Under the pieces are notes generated by a model. That model did not search any database, had not been told where the DNA came from, and saw only the letters and a list, made by a program, of their open reading frames with translations. The position numbers were made by a program, and so were the translations under genes. From Streptomyces sp. NBC_01267 (lineage in GTDB: Bacteria > Actinomycetota > Actinomycetes > Streptomycetales > Streptomycetaceae), in contig NZ_CP108455.1 of NCBI RefSeq assembly GCF_036241575.1, positions 5,397,501-5,461,500 of the forward strand: a DNA stretch of 64,000 bases, in the 5' to 3' direction. Of this stretch, positions 51,348-59,885 are shown one piece after another; position 1 is the stretch's first letter; each line of letters opens with the position of its first letter.

Positions 51348-52334
51348 TCAGCGGTGGACGGTCTCGGCGCCGCCGGTGAACGCGGCGAGCGCCCGGTCCA
51401 GCCCCGCCCGGTCGGGGAGCCCGTCGGTGTCCGTGGCGCACTGCACGACCAGTGCGGCGACGGCCGCCGCCTCGCGCAGACAGACCTCGTACGGCTCCGC
51501 GCGCAGCACCCCGGAGAGGAACCCCGCGGCGAACGCGTCCCCCGCGCCCACCGGGTCGGTCACCGGCACCCGGAAGGGCGGTTGCCGCCAACTCGCCTCC
51601 CGCGTATGGCAGGAGGCCGATTTGTCCCGGTGCTTGACCACCACGGTGCGCGCCCCGGCCGCGAGCAGCCGCTGTGGACCCGGCACACCGAGCAGCTCCA
51701 GCTCGTCCTCGCCGGCCAGCACCAGATCGGCCCGTTCCAGGAGCGGGCCGACGACCTCGCGCCACCGGGCGGGAGTGCCGAGCTTCAGGCGCACGTTCGG
51801 GTCGAAGGAGACCGCAGCCCCCGCCTCGTGCGCCAGCTCGAACAGCCGCAGGGTGGCGTGGTGGGCGGAGTCCGACAGCATCGGGGTGATGCCGGTGAGG
51901 TGGACGGTCCCGGCGCCGCCGAGCACCTCCGGTGTCAGCTCGTCCGGCGTGAGCAGCGAGGCGGCGGAGCCCGTCCGGTGGTACTGCACATCGATCGCTC
52001 GGGCCGGATGGCTGTCGCGCAGCAGCAGTCCGGTGGGCGCGGCCGGATCGGTCGTCGCGTACGAGGTGTCCACGCCGTCGGCGCGCAGCTGGGCCAGCAC
52101 GGCCCGCCCGGCCGGATCGTCGCCGACCCGGCCGAGCCAGCGGACCGGGTGTCCCAGCCTGGCGAGACCCGCCGCGACATTGGACTCCGCGCCCGCGATC
52201 GAACGGCGGAAGGCGGTGGCCCGCTCCAGCGGAATGCCGGGCTCCGCCAACATCAGCAACATGGCCTCGCCACAGGTGACGAGAGCGGGGCCGCCCGCGC
52301 CGCCGGGGCCGCCCGCGCCGTCCGGGCCGTTCAT
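51348..52334 (-). CDS. PfkB-family sugar kinase (KDG kinase-like)
   Basis: 328 residues. The PfkB signatures are LVTCGEAMLLM, GAESNVAAGLARLGHPV, and the C-terminal DPVGAGDAFAAGFLSG with the catalytic Asp. Together with the Eda-type aldolase downstream and the dehydratase upstream it most likely phosphorylates 2-keto-3-deoxygluconate (or the galacto form). ATG 52334 overlaps the TGA of the DapA-like gene (ATGA). The N-terminal 15 residues are Gly-rich. Confidence 0.9.
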   Translation of the reverse strand: MNGPDGAGGPGGAGGPALVTCGEAMLLMLAEPGIPLERATAFRRSIAGAESNVAAGLARLGHPVRWLGRVGDDPAGRAVLAQLRADGVDTSYATTDPAAPTGLLLRDSHPARAIDVQYHRTGSAASLLTPDELTPEVLGGAGTVHLTGITPMLSDSAHHATLRLFELAHEAGAAVSFDPNVRLKLGTPARWREVVGPLLERADLVLAGEDELELLGVPGPQRLLAAGARTVVVKHRDKSASCHTREASWRQPPFRVPVTDPVGAGDAFAAGFLSGVLRAEPYEVCLREAAAVAALVVQCATDTDGLPDRAGLDRALAAFTGGAETVHR

Positions 52335-53338
52335 CGCGTCAACTCCGGTATCAGATCGCTGAATTCGGCGCAGAACCGGTCGATCAGACGCAGCTCCTCG
52401 TGGTCGAGACGGTGACCGGGCGCACGGCAGTGCGCCGAACCGAACCAGCCACGGCGTACCGAGATCTCCTTCTCCGCGGCGACGATCAGCTCCACGCCCT
52501 GCATCCAGTACGACAGGTAGGGAAGCATCCGGGTGTGCAGCGCGAGAGCCCCGTCCTCGTCCCCCGATTCCCAGCGGCGCCACAGCTCGACGTACAGCTC
52601 GGTGAAGGAACACCCCGGCTGGACCCCGACCGCGCCGCGCCGCAGGGCGTCGGGCAGCTGGAGCCCGGCGAGGCCGACGAGCGCGGGCAGCGGCCGGTCG
52701 CCCTCCGCGAGGGCGGCGATCAGCCGGCCGGGCGGCGACGACTCGACCTTGACCCAGCGCAGATTGGGGTGTTCGGCGGCGAGCAGACGCAGGGTCGGGG
52801 CGTCCAGTGCGGTACCGGTCTGCGCGGGGGCGTACTGCACGACGACCGGCAGCGGATGGACAGCGGCGAGCACCGCCCGTACGTGGGCCAGTACGGCGTC
52901 GCGCGACGGGCCGAGGAAGTGCGGCGGCAGCACGTTGATCACGTCGGCGCCCCGCTCGGCCGCCGACCGGGCCTGGGCCACGGCGTGCCGGGTCGCGTGG
53001 TCGGGCACCGACACGATGGCGGCGACGTCGGACCGCTCCCGGGTGCGGTCGAGCAGCAGACCGGTGAGCAACTCCCGCTCCGCACCGTCGAGTTTGTGGA
53101 ACTCACCGGCGAAGCCGGGGAACATCACCGAGCTGACGCCGGTGGCGAGCACCCGGTCGACGACGGTGGTGAAGCCCGCGGGGTCGAGATCGCCGTTGTC
53201 GTGGAAGGGCACTTCGAGAACGGGCGAGACGCCGCGCACCAGCGCCTCGGTGCGGTCGGCGTAAGTCCTACCGGTCAGCCCGGTCAGCCCGGTCAGCCCG
53301 GTCAGCCCGGTCCGGTCGGTCGTGGGTACGTCGGTCAT
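52331..53338 (-). CDS. DapA/DHDPS-family lyase (sugar-acid aldolase or dehydratase)
   Basis: 335 residues. The TIM-barrel DapA family is shown by GVSPVLEVPFHDNGDLD, the catalytic Tyr region VVVQYAP and the Schiff-base Lys in LRWVKVESSP. In this operon it may act as a 2-keto-3-deoxy-acid aldolase or dehydratase rather than in lysine synthesis. The N-terminus has the repeated motif TGLTGLTGLTGLTG, encoded by 9-bp tandem repeats. It follows the dehydratase gene after 10 bp. Confidence 0.87.
   Translation of the reverse strand: MTDVPTTDRTGLTGLTGLTGLTGRTYADRTEALVRGVSPVLEVPFHDNGDLDPAGFTTVVDRVLATGVSSVMFPGFAGEFHKLDGAERELLTGLLLDRTRERSDVAAIVSVPDHATRHAVAQARSAAERGADVINVLPPHFLGPSRDAVLAHVRAVLAAVHPLPVVVQYAPAQTGTALDAPTLRLLAAEHPNLRWVKVESSPPGRLIAALAEGDRPLPALVGLAGLQLPDALRRGAVGVQPGCSFTELYVELWRRWESGDEDGALALHTRMLPYLSYWMQGVELIVAAEKEISVRRGWFGSAHCRAPGHRLDHEELRLIDRFCAEFSDLIPELTR
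53271..53306. repeat. Four 9-bp tandem repeats inside the DapA-like gene
   Basis: CCGGTCAGC is repeated four times exactly plus a partial copy, coding for the TGL-type N-terminal tripeptide repeats. In-frame 9-bp units allow length change without frameshift. Confidence 0.8.
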
Positions 53339-53348
53339 GGCGGACTCC

Positions 53349-55067
53349 TCAGAAGGCCTGGCGCGGCGGGGTGGAATCGGTCGAGCCGACCAGGAAGTCC
53401 AGGTCGACGCCGGTGTCGGCCTGCGTCACGTGCTGGGTGTACAGGTAGGTCCAGCCACGCTCCACAGGCGGCTCGGGCGCCTTCCAGCCGCTCCGGCGCA
53501 GCTCCAGCTCGGCATCGTCCACCAGGACGTCCAGGCGACGGCCGGGGACGTCGAGACAGACCTGGTCCCCGGTCCGTACGAGGGCGAGCGGCCCGCCGAC
53601 AGCCGCCTCGGGCGCCACATGCAGCACACAGGTACCGAATGCGGTCCCGGACATCCGCGCGTCGGAGATGCGGACCATGTCCCGCACCCCCGCGTCGAGC
53701 AGCTTCTTCGGAAGCGCGAGGTTGCCCACCTCGGGCATGCCGGGATAGCCGCGGGGGCCGGTGTTCCGTACCACCAGGACGGTCTCGGCGGTGACGTCGA
53801 GGTCCGGGTCCTCGGCGACGGCGAGGTACTCCTCCAGGGAGTCGAAGACCAGCGCGGGCCCGGTGTGGCTGAGCAACTGCGGTGCTGCCGCGGACTGTTT
53901 GATGACGGCTCCGTCGGGAGCCAGGTTGCCGCGGAGCACGGCGGTACCGCTGCCCGCGGGCAGCACCGGGTTGTCGAAGGGGCGGATGACCTCGCGGTCG
54001 TACACCGCCACACCCGCGCAGTTCTCCAGGAGCGAGCGGCCGGTGACGGTGACGGTGTCGCGGTGGAGGTACTCGCGCAGATCGTTGACGAGTGCGGGCA
54101 GCCCGCCCGCGTACGCGAACTCCTCCATCAGGAAGCGGCCCGAGGGCATCAGGTCGACCAGCAGGGGCAGTTCGGCGCCGAGCCGGTCGAAGTCGTCGAG
54201 GGCGAGCGGCACGCCCAGCCGTCCCGCGACGGCGAGCAGATGGACCACGGCGTTGGTCGAGCCGCCGATGGCCGCGTTGATGCGGATGGCGTTCTCGAAC
54301 GCCTCCCGGGTCATGATCCGTCGCGGTGTGAGATCGCTGGTGGCCAGCTCCACGGCGCGGGCGCCGGTCTCCTCGGCGAGCGTGCCGCGCCGGGCGTCGA
54401 CCGCGGGCAGTCCGGAGCCGCCGGGCACCATCATGCCGAGGGCCTCGGTGAGGCAGGCCATGGTGGAGGCGGTGCCCATGGTCATGCAGTGACCGGCCGA
54501 CCGGTTCAGCGAGGACTCGAACTCGGTGAACTCCTCCTGGCTGATCGTCCCCGCCCGCAGTTCCTCGGTCATCCGCCAGATGTCCGTGCCCGAGCCGACA
54601 TCGCGACCCTGGAAGCGGCCGTTGAGCATCGGGCCGCCGGTGAAGACCATCGCGGGCACTCCGGCGCTGGCCGCGCCCATGAGGGCGGCCGGGGTCGTCT
54701 TGTCGCAGCCGGTCAGCAGGACGACGGCGTCGAGCGGGTTGGCCCGGATCTGCTCCTCGATCTCCATCGCGGCGAGATTGCGGTAGAGCATCGACGTCGG
54801 CCGCAGGAACGGCTCGCCCAGTGACATCGCCGGGAACTCCAGCGGGAAGCCGCCGGCCTGGAGCACCCCGCGCTTCACCGCGTCGGCGATGATCTGGAGG
54901 TGGCCGTTGCAGGGCGTCAGCTCGGAGAAGGTGTTGCAGATGCCGACGACCGGCCGGCCGTCGAAGTTGTGGCCGCCGCGTCCCATGGCCCGCAGATGGT
55001 GGCGGGCGATGAACCCGTTCTTCCCGCCGTCCCCGAACCAGGCGCGACTGCGCAGCTGCGGTGCCAT
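53349..55067 (-). CDS. IlvD/Edd-family sugar-acid dehydratase
   Basis: 572 residues. Fe-S or Mg-dependent dehydratase of the IlvD/Edd family with Cys ligands in VGICNTFSELTPCNGH, VLLTGCDKTTPA and GHCMTMGTASTMACL. The later motifs INAAIGGSTNAVVHLLA and KQSAAAPQLL are also present. It resembles the arabonate/xylonate/galactonate dehydratase branch rather than branched-chain DHAD. It starts the operon, with GAAGGG before ATG 55067, and should produce 2-keto-3-deoxy acids for the following genes. The exact sugar acid is not readable from sequence. Confidence 0.88.
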   Translation of the reverse strand: MAPQLRSRAWFGDGGKNGFIARHHLRAMGRGGHNFDGRPVVGICNTFSELTPCNGHLQIIADAVKRGVLQAGGFPLEFPAMSLGEPFLRPTSMLYRNLAAMEIEEQIRANPLDAVVLLTGCDKTTPAALMGAASAGVPAMVFTGGPMLNGRFQGRDVGSGTDIWRMTEELRAGTISQEEFTEFESSLNRSAGHCMTMGTASTMACLTEALGMMVPGGSGLPAVDARRGTLAEETGARAVELATSDLTPRRIMTREAFENAIRINAAIGGSTNAVVHLLAVAGRLGVPLALDDFDRLGAELPLLVDLMPSGRFLMEEFAYAGGLPALVNDLREYLHRDTVTVTGRSLLENCAGVAVYDREVIRPFDNPVLPAGSGTAVLRGNLAPDGAVIKQSAAAPQLLSHTGPALVFDSLEEYLAVAEDPDLDVTAETVLVVRNTGPRGYPGMPEVGNLALPKKLLDAGVRDMVRISDARMSGTAFGTCVLHVAPEAAVGGPLALVRTGDQVCLDVPGRRLDVLVDDAELELRRSGWKAPEPPVERGWTYLYTQHVTQADTGVDLDFLVGSTDSTPPRQAF

Positions 55068-55143
55068 GAGGTGAACCCTTCGATGCGGTAGCCGTGGTCG
55101 GCGGGCTGTGACCGTTTCTGAAATTCCCGCCAGCTCTTTAATG

Positions 55144-55158
55144 GTGCTATCAAAGCAC
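55144..55158. promoter_or_regulatory. Inverted repeat in the operon/transporter divergent promoter
   Basis: GTGCT-ATCAA-AGCAC is embedded in an AT-rich patch 77 bp upstream of the dehydratase start and 75 bp before the transporter remnant. It is a candidate GntR (FCD) operator. Confidence 0.5.
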
Positions 55159-55232
55159 GATACGGTCCAGCCTGTGCCTGCAAGGCGCGGACCAGGATCA
55201 ATGAGGATCGTCACAACCAGGAGGAACGCCCC

Positions 55233-55400
55233 ATGGAGACCGCCGTGGAACGCACCACGATGAAGGCGGTGACCTGGCGGCTCATGCCGTTCCTGGTCCT
55301 GCTCTACCTCGTCGCCTGCGCGGACCGGTCCGATGTCGGCTTCGCCAAAAGGCCGGGGCGTAGGGCGTGTCCCGCTTCCTGTGTCCTGCTTCCCGCGTGA
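55233..55400 (+). pseudogene. N-terminal remnant of an MFS sugar-acid transporter
   Basis: A good ribosome-binding site (AGGAGG) and ATG 55233 begin 39 residues typical of ACS-type transporters: MKAVTWRLMPFLVLLYLVAC, then ADRSDVGFAK. The similarity stops there; the frame reads nonsense-like sequence to a TGA at 55400, and the next gene begins right after. All transmembrane segments but the first are missing, so the gene is deleted. Its divergent orientation fits the sugar-acid operon. Confidence 0.8.
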
Positions 55401-55420
55401 CGAAAAGGGGCGCCGTACGC

Positions 55421-56878
55421 TCAACGCCCCAGCGCCGCCTGCATGACCGCCCGTGCGATCGGTGCGGCGAACCCGCCGCCCGAGATGTCCGCGCGATTGG
55501 CCGAGGCGTCCTCGACCACCACGGCCACCGCCACCGCGGGGCGGCTCGCGCCGTCCGCCTTCGCCCAGGAGATGAACCAGGCGTACGGCGTACCGGCGTT
55601 GTTGACACCGTTCTGCGCGGTGCCGGTCTTGCCGCCGACCGTCGCGCCCTGGATCGCCGCGTTGGATCCGGTGCCCTGCGTCACCACGTCGACCATCATC
55701 TGCTGCAACTGGACGGCCGTGGACGCCTTCATCGCCTGGCGGTAGGACTTCTGGCCGGTACGGCTGACCACCCGGCCGCCCTTGGTCCGGGTCTCGTCCA
55801 CCAGGTGCGGGTACATCAGGGTCCCCCCGTTCGCCACCGCGGCGGAGACCATCGCCATCTGCAACGGTGTCGCCGTGGTGTTGAACTGCCCGATCGAGGA
55901 CAGCGCCAGCTGGTCACGGCTCATGTCCGTGTCGAAGTTGCTCCTGGCGACCCCGGAGGGGATCTTCACACCGCTGTCGTTGAAGCCGAAGTTGCCCACC
56001 GCGTCGTCCATGCCGTGCAGCCCGACCTCCACCCCGAGGTTGGCCATCACCGTGTTGCAGGAGACCTCGATGGCGTACGCGAGTGACGCGTTCCCGCAGC
56101 CGCTCGCCTCGTTGGGGAGGACCGTCGTGGTGTTGGGCAGGGTGTACGGGTCGGGGGTGTCGGTGTCCGCGTTCATGTCGCTGACCACGCCCGAGTCGAG
56201 CGCCGCGGCGGCCGTCACGATCTTGAAGGTCGAACCGGGCGGATACGTCTGCCGGATGGCCCGGTTGAGCATCGGCTGCGAGGTGAGGCCGTTCAGCCGG
56301 GACCAGGTGCCGGCGACCGCCGGGCCGGTGCCGGACAGCAGCCCCGGATCGTACGAGGGGCTGCTGACCAGTGCCAGGATCTTGCCGGTCGAGGGCTCGA
56401 TGGCGGCGACCGCACCCCGCCTGCCGCCGAGCCCGTTGTACGCGGCCTCCTGCATCGAGGCCTTGATGGTGGTGGCCACGTTGCCGCCCGGCTGCTGGGC
56501 GCGCGTCAGTTCGTTCCAGAGCGGGAAGGGGGCGAGCATCGAGTCGGTGCCGGAGAGGATGCCGTCCTCGGCGTTCTCGATCAGGGTCGTGCCGTACGTC
56601 TGCGAGGCGTAGCCGGTGACCGGCGCGTACAGCGGGCCCTGCCGGTACGTCCGCTCGTACCGCAGCTGCTGGCCGGTGTCCTTCGACCCGGTGACGGACG
56701 AGCCGCCGACCAGGATGTTGCCGCGTGGCTGTTGGTAACGGGCAATGGTCAGGCGGCGGTTGGCCGGGTTGTTGTCCAGCGAGTCGGCCTGGAAGACCTG
56801 CACCCGGGCCGCGTTGACCAGCAGGGCCACCAGGAGCAGCAGACAGCAGGCGGCTGCCCGCCGGATGTAGCGGATCAT
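55421..56878 (-). CDS. Class B penicillin-binding protein (PBP2-like)
   Basis: 485 residues. One N-terminal membrane anchor (ACCLLLLVALLVNAARV), a dimerisation region and a transpeptidase domain with the catalytic Ser in PPGSTFKIV, the SxN-type motif VSCNTVM and KTGTAQ. It cross-links peptidoglycan in partnership with the SEDS protein encoded just upstream; the two genes overlap by 4 bp. Such a PbpA/RodA-type pair occurs in several copies in streptomycetes, so this may be a secondary pair. Confidence 0.94.
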   Translation of the reverse strand: MIRYIRRAAACCLLLLVALLVNAARVQVFQADSLDNNPANRRLTIARYQQPRGNILVGGSSVTGSKDTGQQLRYERTYRQGPLYAPVTGYASQTYGTTLIENAEDGILSGTDSMLAPFPLWNELTRAQQPGGNVATTIKASMQEAAYNGLGGRRGAVAAIEPSTGKILALVSSPSYDPGLLSGTGPAVAGTWSRLNGLTSQPMLNRAIRQTYPPGSTFKIVTAAAALDSGVVSDMNADTDTPDPYTLPNTTTVLPNEASGCGNASLAYAIEVSCNTVMANLGVEVGLHGMDDAVGNFGFNDSGVKIPSGVARSNFDTDMSRDQLALSSIGQFNTTATPLQMAMVSAAVANGGTLMYPHLVDETRTKGGRVVSRTGQKSYRQAMKASTAVQLQQMMVDVVTQGTGSNAAIQGATVGGKTGTAQNGVNNAGTPYAWFISWAKADGASRPAVAVAVVVEDASANRADISGGGFAAPIARAVMQAALGR

Positions 56879-58254
56879 GACTCGTCCTCCACGATCGGCG
56901 CGATGAGCCCGGTCTCCACGTAGTCGAGGTGCGGTCTGCGTGCGGAGTCGCTGATCCGGATGAGCAGCGCCACGATGATCCAGTTGGTGACCAGCGACGA
57001 ACCGCCCTGTGCGAGGAAGGGCATCGCCATACCGGTCAGCGGGATCAGCCCCATCACCCCGCCCGCGATCACGAAGACCTGGATCGCCAGGATCGAGGAG
57101 AGACCGATCGCGAGCAGCCGCCCGAAGGTGTCGCGCAGGGCGAGGCCCGCCCGGTAGCCGCGGGCCACCACCAGTGCGTACAGCAGGAAGATCGCGGAGA
57201 GCCCGGCCAGGCCGAGTTCCTCGCCCGCGGTCGCCAGGATGAAGTCCGACTTGACCGCGAAGCCGATGAGGATGGAGTGGCCGAGGCCCAGCCCGGTCCC
57301 GAGGATGCCGCCGGCCGCGAAGGAGAACAGCGACTGGGCGAGCTGATTGGCGCCGTGGCCCGCGTCGATCGAGGCGAAGGGGTGCAGCCAGTCGGTGACC
57401 CGGCTGCGGATGTGGGGTTCGAGATTGCCGACGACGAACGCGCCGAAGGCGGCCAGCACCATGCCGATGGCGATCCAGCTGCCCCGGCCGGTCGCCACGT
57501 ACAGCATGATCACGAACAGCCCGAAGAAGAGCAGCGAGGTACCGAGGTCGCGCTCCAGGACGAGGACCCCGACGCTGATCAGCCAGATGGCGAGGATCGG
57601 CGCGAACACCCGCATGGTGGGCAGCTGGAGCTTCCAGATCTTACGTCCGGTGTACGAGAGGGCGTTGCGGTTCGCGGCGAGGTACGCGGCGAAGAACACC
57701 GCGAGCAGGATCTTCGCGAACTCGCCCGGCTGGATGGAGAATCCGCCGACCCGGATCCAGATCTTCGCGCCGTTCACCGCGGGGAACAGGATCGGGATGA
57801 TCATCAGCACCAGCGCGACGGCCACCGACAGGTACGCGTACCGCTGGAGGATCCGGTGGTCCCGCAGGAAGAACACGAAGGCGATGAAGAGCGCCACCCC
57901 GAGCGTGGACCAGATCAGCTGGGTGGGTGCGGCGGCGTCGCCGGGGGTCTCCAGGTCGAGGCGGTAGATCAGGACCAGGCCGATGCCGTTGAGCAGAACG
58001 GCGATCGGCAGCAGCAACGGGTCGGCGTACGGCGCCCGGAAACGCACGGTGAGGTGGGCGACGAGGGCCAGCAGGCCGAGACCCGCGCCGTAGTTCGCGG
58101 CATCGGCCGGTACCGCGTCGTGCTTGGCGAGCCCGACGGCGATGTATCCGTACACGGAGATCAGGACGGCGCCGATCAGCAGCACGAGCTCGACGCCCCG
58201 CCGCTTCGGCAGGCGTAGTTCCGGCGGGGGAGCGTCCACCGTCGATGCGGTCAT
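56875..58254 (-). CDS. SEDS protein (RodA/FtsW family)
   Basis: 459 residues with about ten membrane segments (for example VLLIGAVLISVYGYIAVGLA, GLGLLALVAHLTV). Conserved SEDS motifs include GVALFIAFVFFLRDHR, NGAKIWIRVGGFSIQPGEFAKI and the C-terminal GLIPLTGMAMPFLAQGGSSLVTN. SEDS proteins are glycosyltransferases that polymerise lipid II and pair with a class B PBP, here the next gene with a 4-bp overlap. Starts at ATG 58254. Confidence 0.94.
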   Translation of the reverse strand: MTASTVDAPPPELRLPKRRGVELVLLIGAVLISVYGYIAVGLAKHDAVPADAANYGAGLGLLALVAHLTVRFRAPYADPLLLPIAVLLNGIGLVLIYRLDLETPGDAAAPTQLIWSTLGVALFIAFVFFLRDHRILQRYAYLSVAVALVLMIIPILFPAVNGAKIWIRVGGFSIQPGEFAKILLAVFFAAYLAANRNALSYTGRKIWKLQLPTMRVFAPILAIWLISVGVLVLERDLGTSLLFFGLFVIMLYVATGRGSWIAIGMVLAAFGAFVVGNLEPHIRSRVTDWLHPFASIDAGHGANQLAQSLFSFAAGGILGTGLGLGHSILIGFAVKSDFILATAGEELGLAGLSAIFLLYALVVARGYRAGLALRDTFGRLLAIGLSSILAIQVFVIAGGVMGLIPLTGMAMPFLAQGGSSLVTNWIIVALLIRISDSARRPHLDYVETGLIAPIVEDES

Positions 58255-58458
58255 GCCAGGAAACGTAGCAAGCCGTTGACGCTATGTCCGCTAATGTCAC
58301 AGTGCGCCTTATGGTGCGGTGCATCCGCTGCCCGTGGTGCGCACCTCATGCGCCTCGGTGCGCATCCCGTGTCTCGGTTCCCCGTGCGCGCGGGCGCGGC
58401 GCCGACGGCCCCGGCATGACGGTGCGCCAGGGCCGCCCGCGGTGACGGGGAGTTCGGC

Positions 58459-58770
58459 TCACTGCTGGTAAGGGTTCTGCCCCTGCTGCTGCGGCGCGGG
58501 CTGGCTGTAACCCTGCTGCGGGCCCTGCGGCTGACCCTGGGTCTGGGCCAGCAACTGGTCGGCCTGCTCCTTGGTCACCCGGTTCTCCACACCGCAGAAG
58601 GTGCACTGGGTGGCGAACTTGCTGGAGATGGGGAACAGCGGCACGAAGAACAGCGTGAACTTGGTGACGCGCCTGCGGAGCGTGTGGGCCGACGGATTGC
58701 CGCACTGTCCGCACACCAGCGTCATTATCGCCAACTGGTAGAGATAGCCTCTGGTACCGAAAATGATCAT
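58459..58770 (-). CDS. Zinc-ribbon protein
   Basis: 103 residues. Two CxxC pairs (VCGQCGN and CTFCGVE) form a zinc ribbon around a hydrophobic stretch (KFTLFFVPLFPISSKF) that may contact the membrane. The Pro/Gln-rich tail is low-complexity. The function is unknown; the family is widespread in actinobacteria. ATG 58770. Confidence 0.8.
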   Translation of the reverse strand: MIIFGTRGYLYQLAIMTLVCGQCGNPSAHTLRRRVTKFTLFFVPLFPISSKFATQCTFCGVENRVTKEQADQLLAQTQGQPQGPQQGYSQPAPQQQGQNPYQQ

Positions 58771-58893
58771 GTTTGGTCCCCTCCTGGTCGGTAATTGCGG
58801 TACACCGTAGCCGGGTTCCCGCCCCTCCGGCGCCCCCGATGTCCGGTGGCCGGACGCGCCTGCCGCATCCCGGTCCGATCCGGGCGAAACGCC

Positions 58894-59784
58894 CTACGGG
58901 CGGGGCAGGGGCCGGGCCCGGTTGAGATTGATCAGCGGGCCGAGCAGATCTCCGTACCGCTGGAGCCGGGGGCCGATGTCGCCGATCAGGAAGACCAGGT
59001 CGGCGGGGTCCGCGGCCCCCTCGACCTCCTCCCAGGTCACCGGGGCGGAGACGGTCGGCCGCGACCGGGCCCGCAGGGTGTAGGGGGCCGCCGTGGTCTT
59101 CGCCGCCGCGTTCTGACTGTGGTCCACGAAGACCTTGCCGGGCCGCAGCGCCCGCGTCATCCGGTGGAGCGCCAGACCGGGCAGCGCGGCCTCGGCCTCG
59201 ACGGCCAGCCCCTTGGCGTACGCCGAGACCTCGTCGGACGGGGTCGGCTCCAGCGGCGCGAGCAGATGCAGGCCCTTGGAGCCCGAGGTCTTCGCGTACA
59301 GGGACAGCCCGTCGGCCGCCACCCGCTCGCGCAGCCACAGCGCCACCGCGCAGCACTCGATCGCGGTGGCCGGGGGCCCGGGGTCCAGATCGAGGACCAG
59401 CCGGTCGGCGCGGGCCGGGGAATCGGCCTGCCACTGCGGGGTATGGAATTCCACCACCAGATTCGCCGCCCACATCAGGCTCGACAGATCCTGTACGAGG
59501 ACCTGCTCCGCATCCCTGGACCGGGAGCGCGGCACCTCCGCGGTCCGCACCCAGCCGGGTGTTCCGGGCGGCACGTTCTTGGTGAAGAACAGCTGGCCGT
59601 CGGGGCCGTCCGGGTAGCGCAGGAACGACACCGGCCGGTTGTGCAGATGCGCGAGCAGGGCGCCCGCGGTACTCGCGCAGTAGTGCAGGACCTCGCCCTT
59701 CGTGGTGCCCGTGGACGGGTACAGGACCTTGTCGAGGCGGGTCAGCGGAAGCCGTCGCCCCTCCACCTCGGTGATCGGGGACAT
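58894..59784 (-). CDS. ligD: NHEJ DNA polymerase/primase domain of LigD type
   Basis: 296 residues, a stand-alone LigD polymerase domain. LTRLDKVLYPSTGTTKGEVLHYC begins the domain; RLVLDLDPGPP holds the catalytic Asp pair, and YAKTSGSKGLHLLAPL and KVFVDHSQN are family motifs. It fills gaps and adds nucleotides at broken ends during non-homologous end joining with Ku. ATG 59784 is chosen, although the frame extends 13 codons upstream. It is divergent from ku. No ligase or nuclease domain is attached; a ligase must be encoded elsewhere. Confidence 0.93.
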   Translation of the reverse strand: MSPITEVEGRRLPLTRLDKVLYPSTGTTKGEVLHYCASTAGALLAHLHNRPVSFLRYPDGPDGQLFFTKNVPPGTPGWVRTAEVPRSRSRDAEQVLVQDLSSLMWAANLVVEFHTPQWQADSPARADRLVLDLDPGPPATAIECCAVALWLRERVAADGLSLYAKTSGSKGLHLLAPLEPTPSDEVSAYAKGLAVEAEAALPGLALHRMTRALRPGKVFVDHSQNAAAKTTAAPYTLRARSRPTVSAPVTWEEVEGAADPADLVFLIGDIGPRLQRYGDLLGPLINLNRARPLPRP

Positions 59785-59885
59785 ACGATGAGAGTCCCAC
59801 AAAGCATGACAAAACGGATTCATGAACGTGCAAACGTTCGAATCCCTCGCCGGTCCGCTGCTCCACCGCTCGAATGGGAGACATC

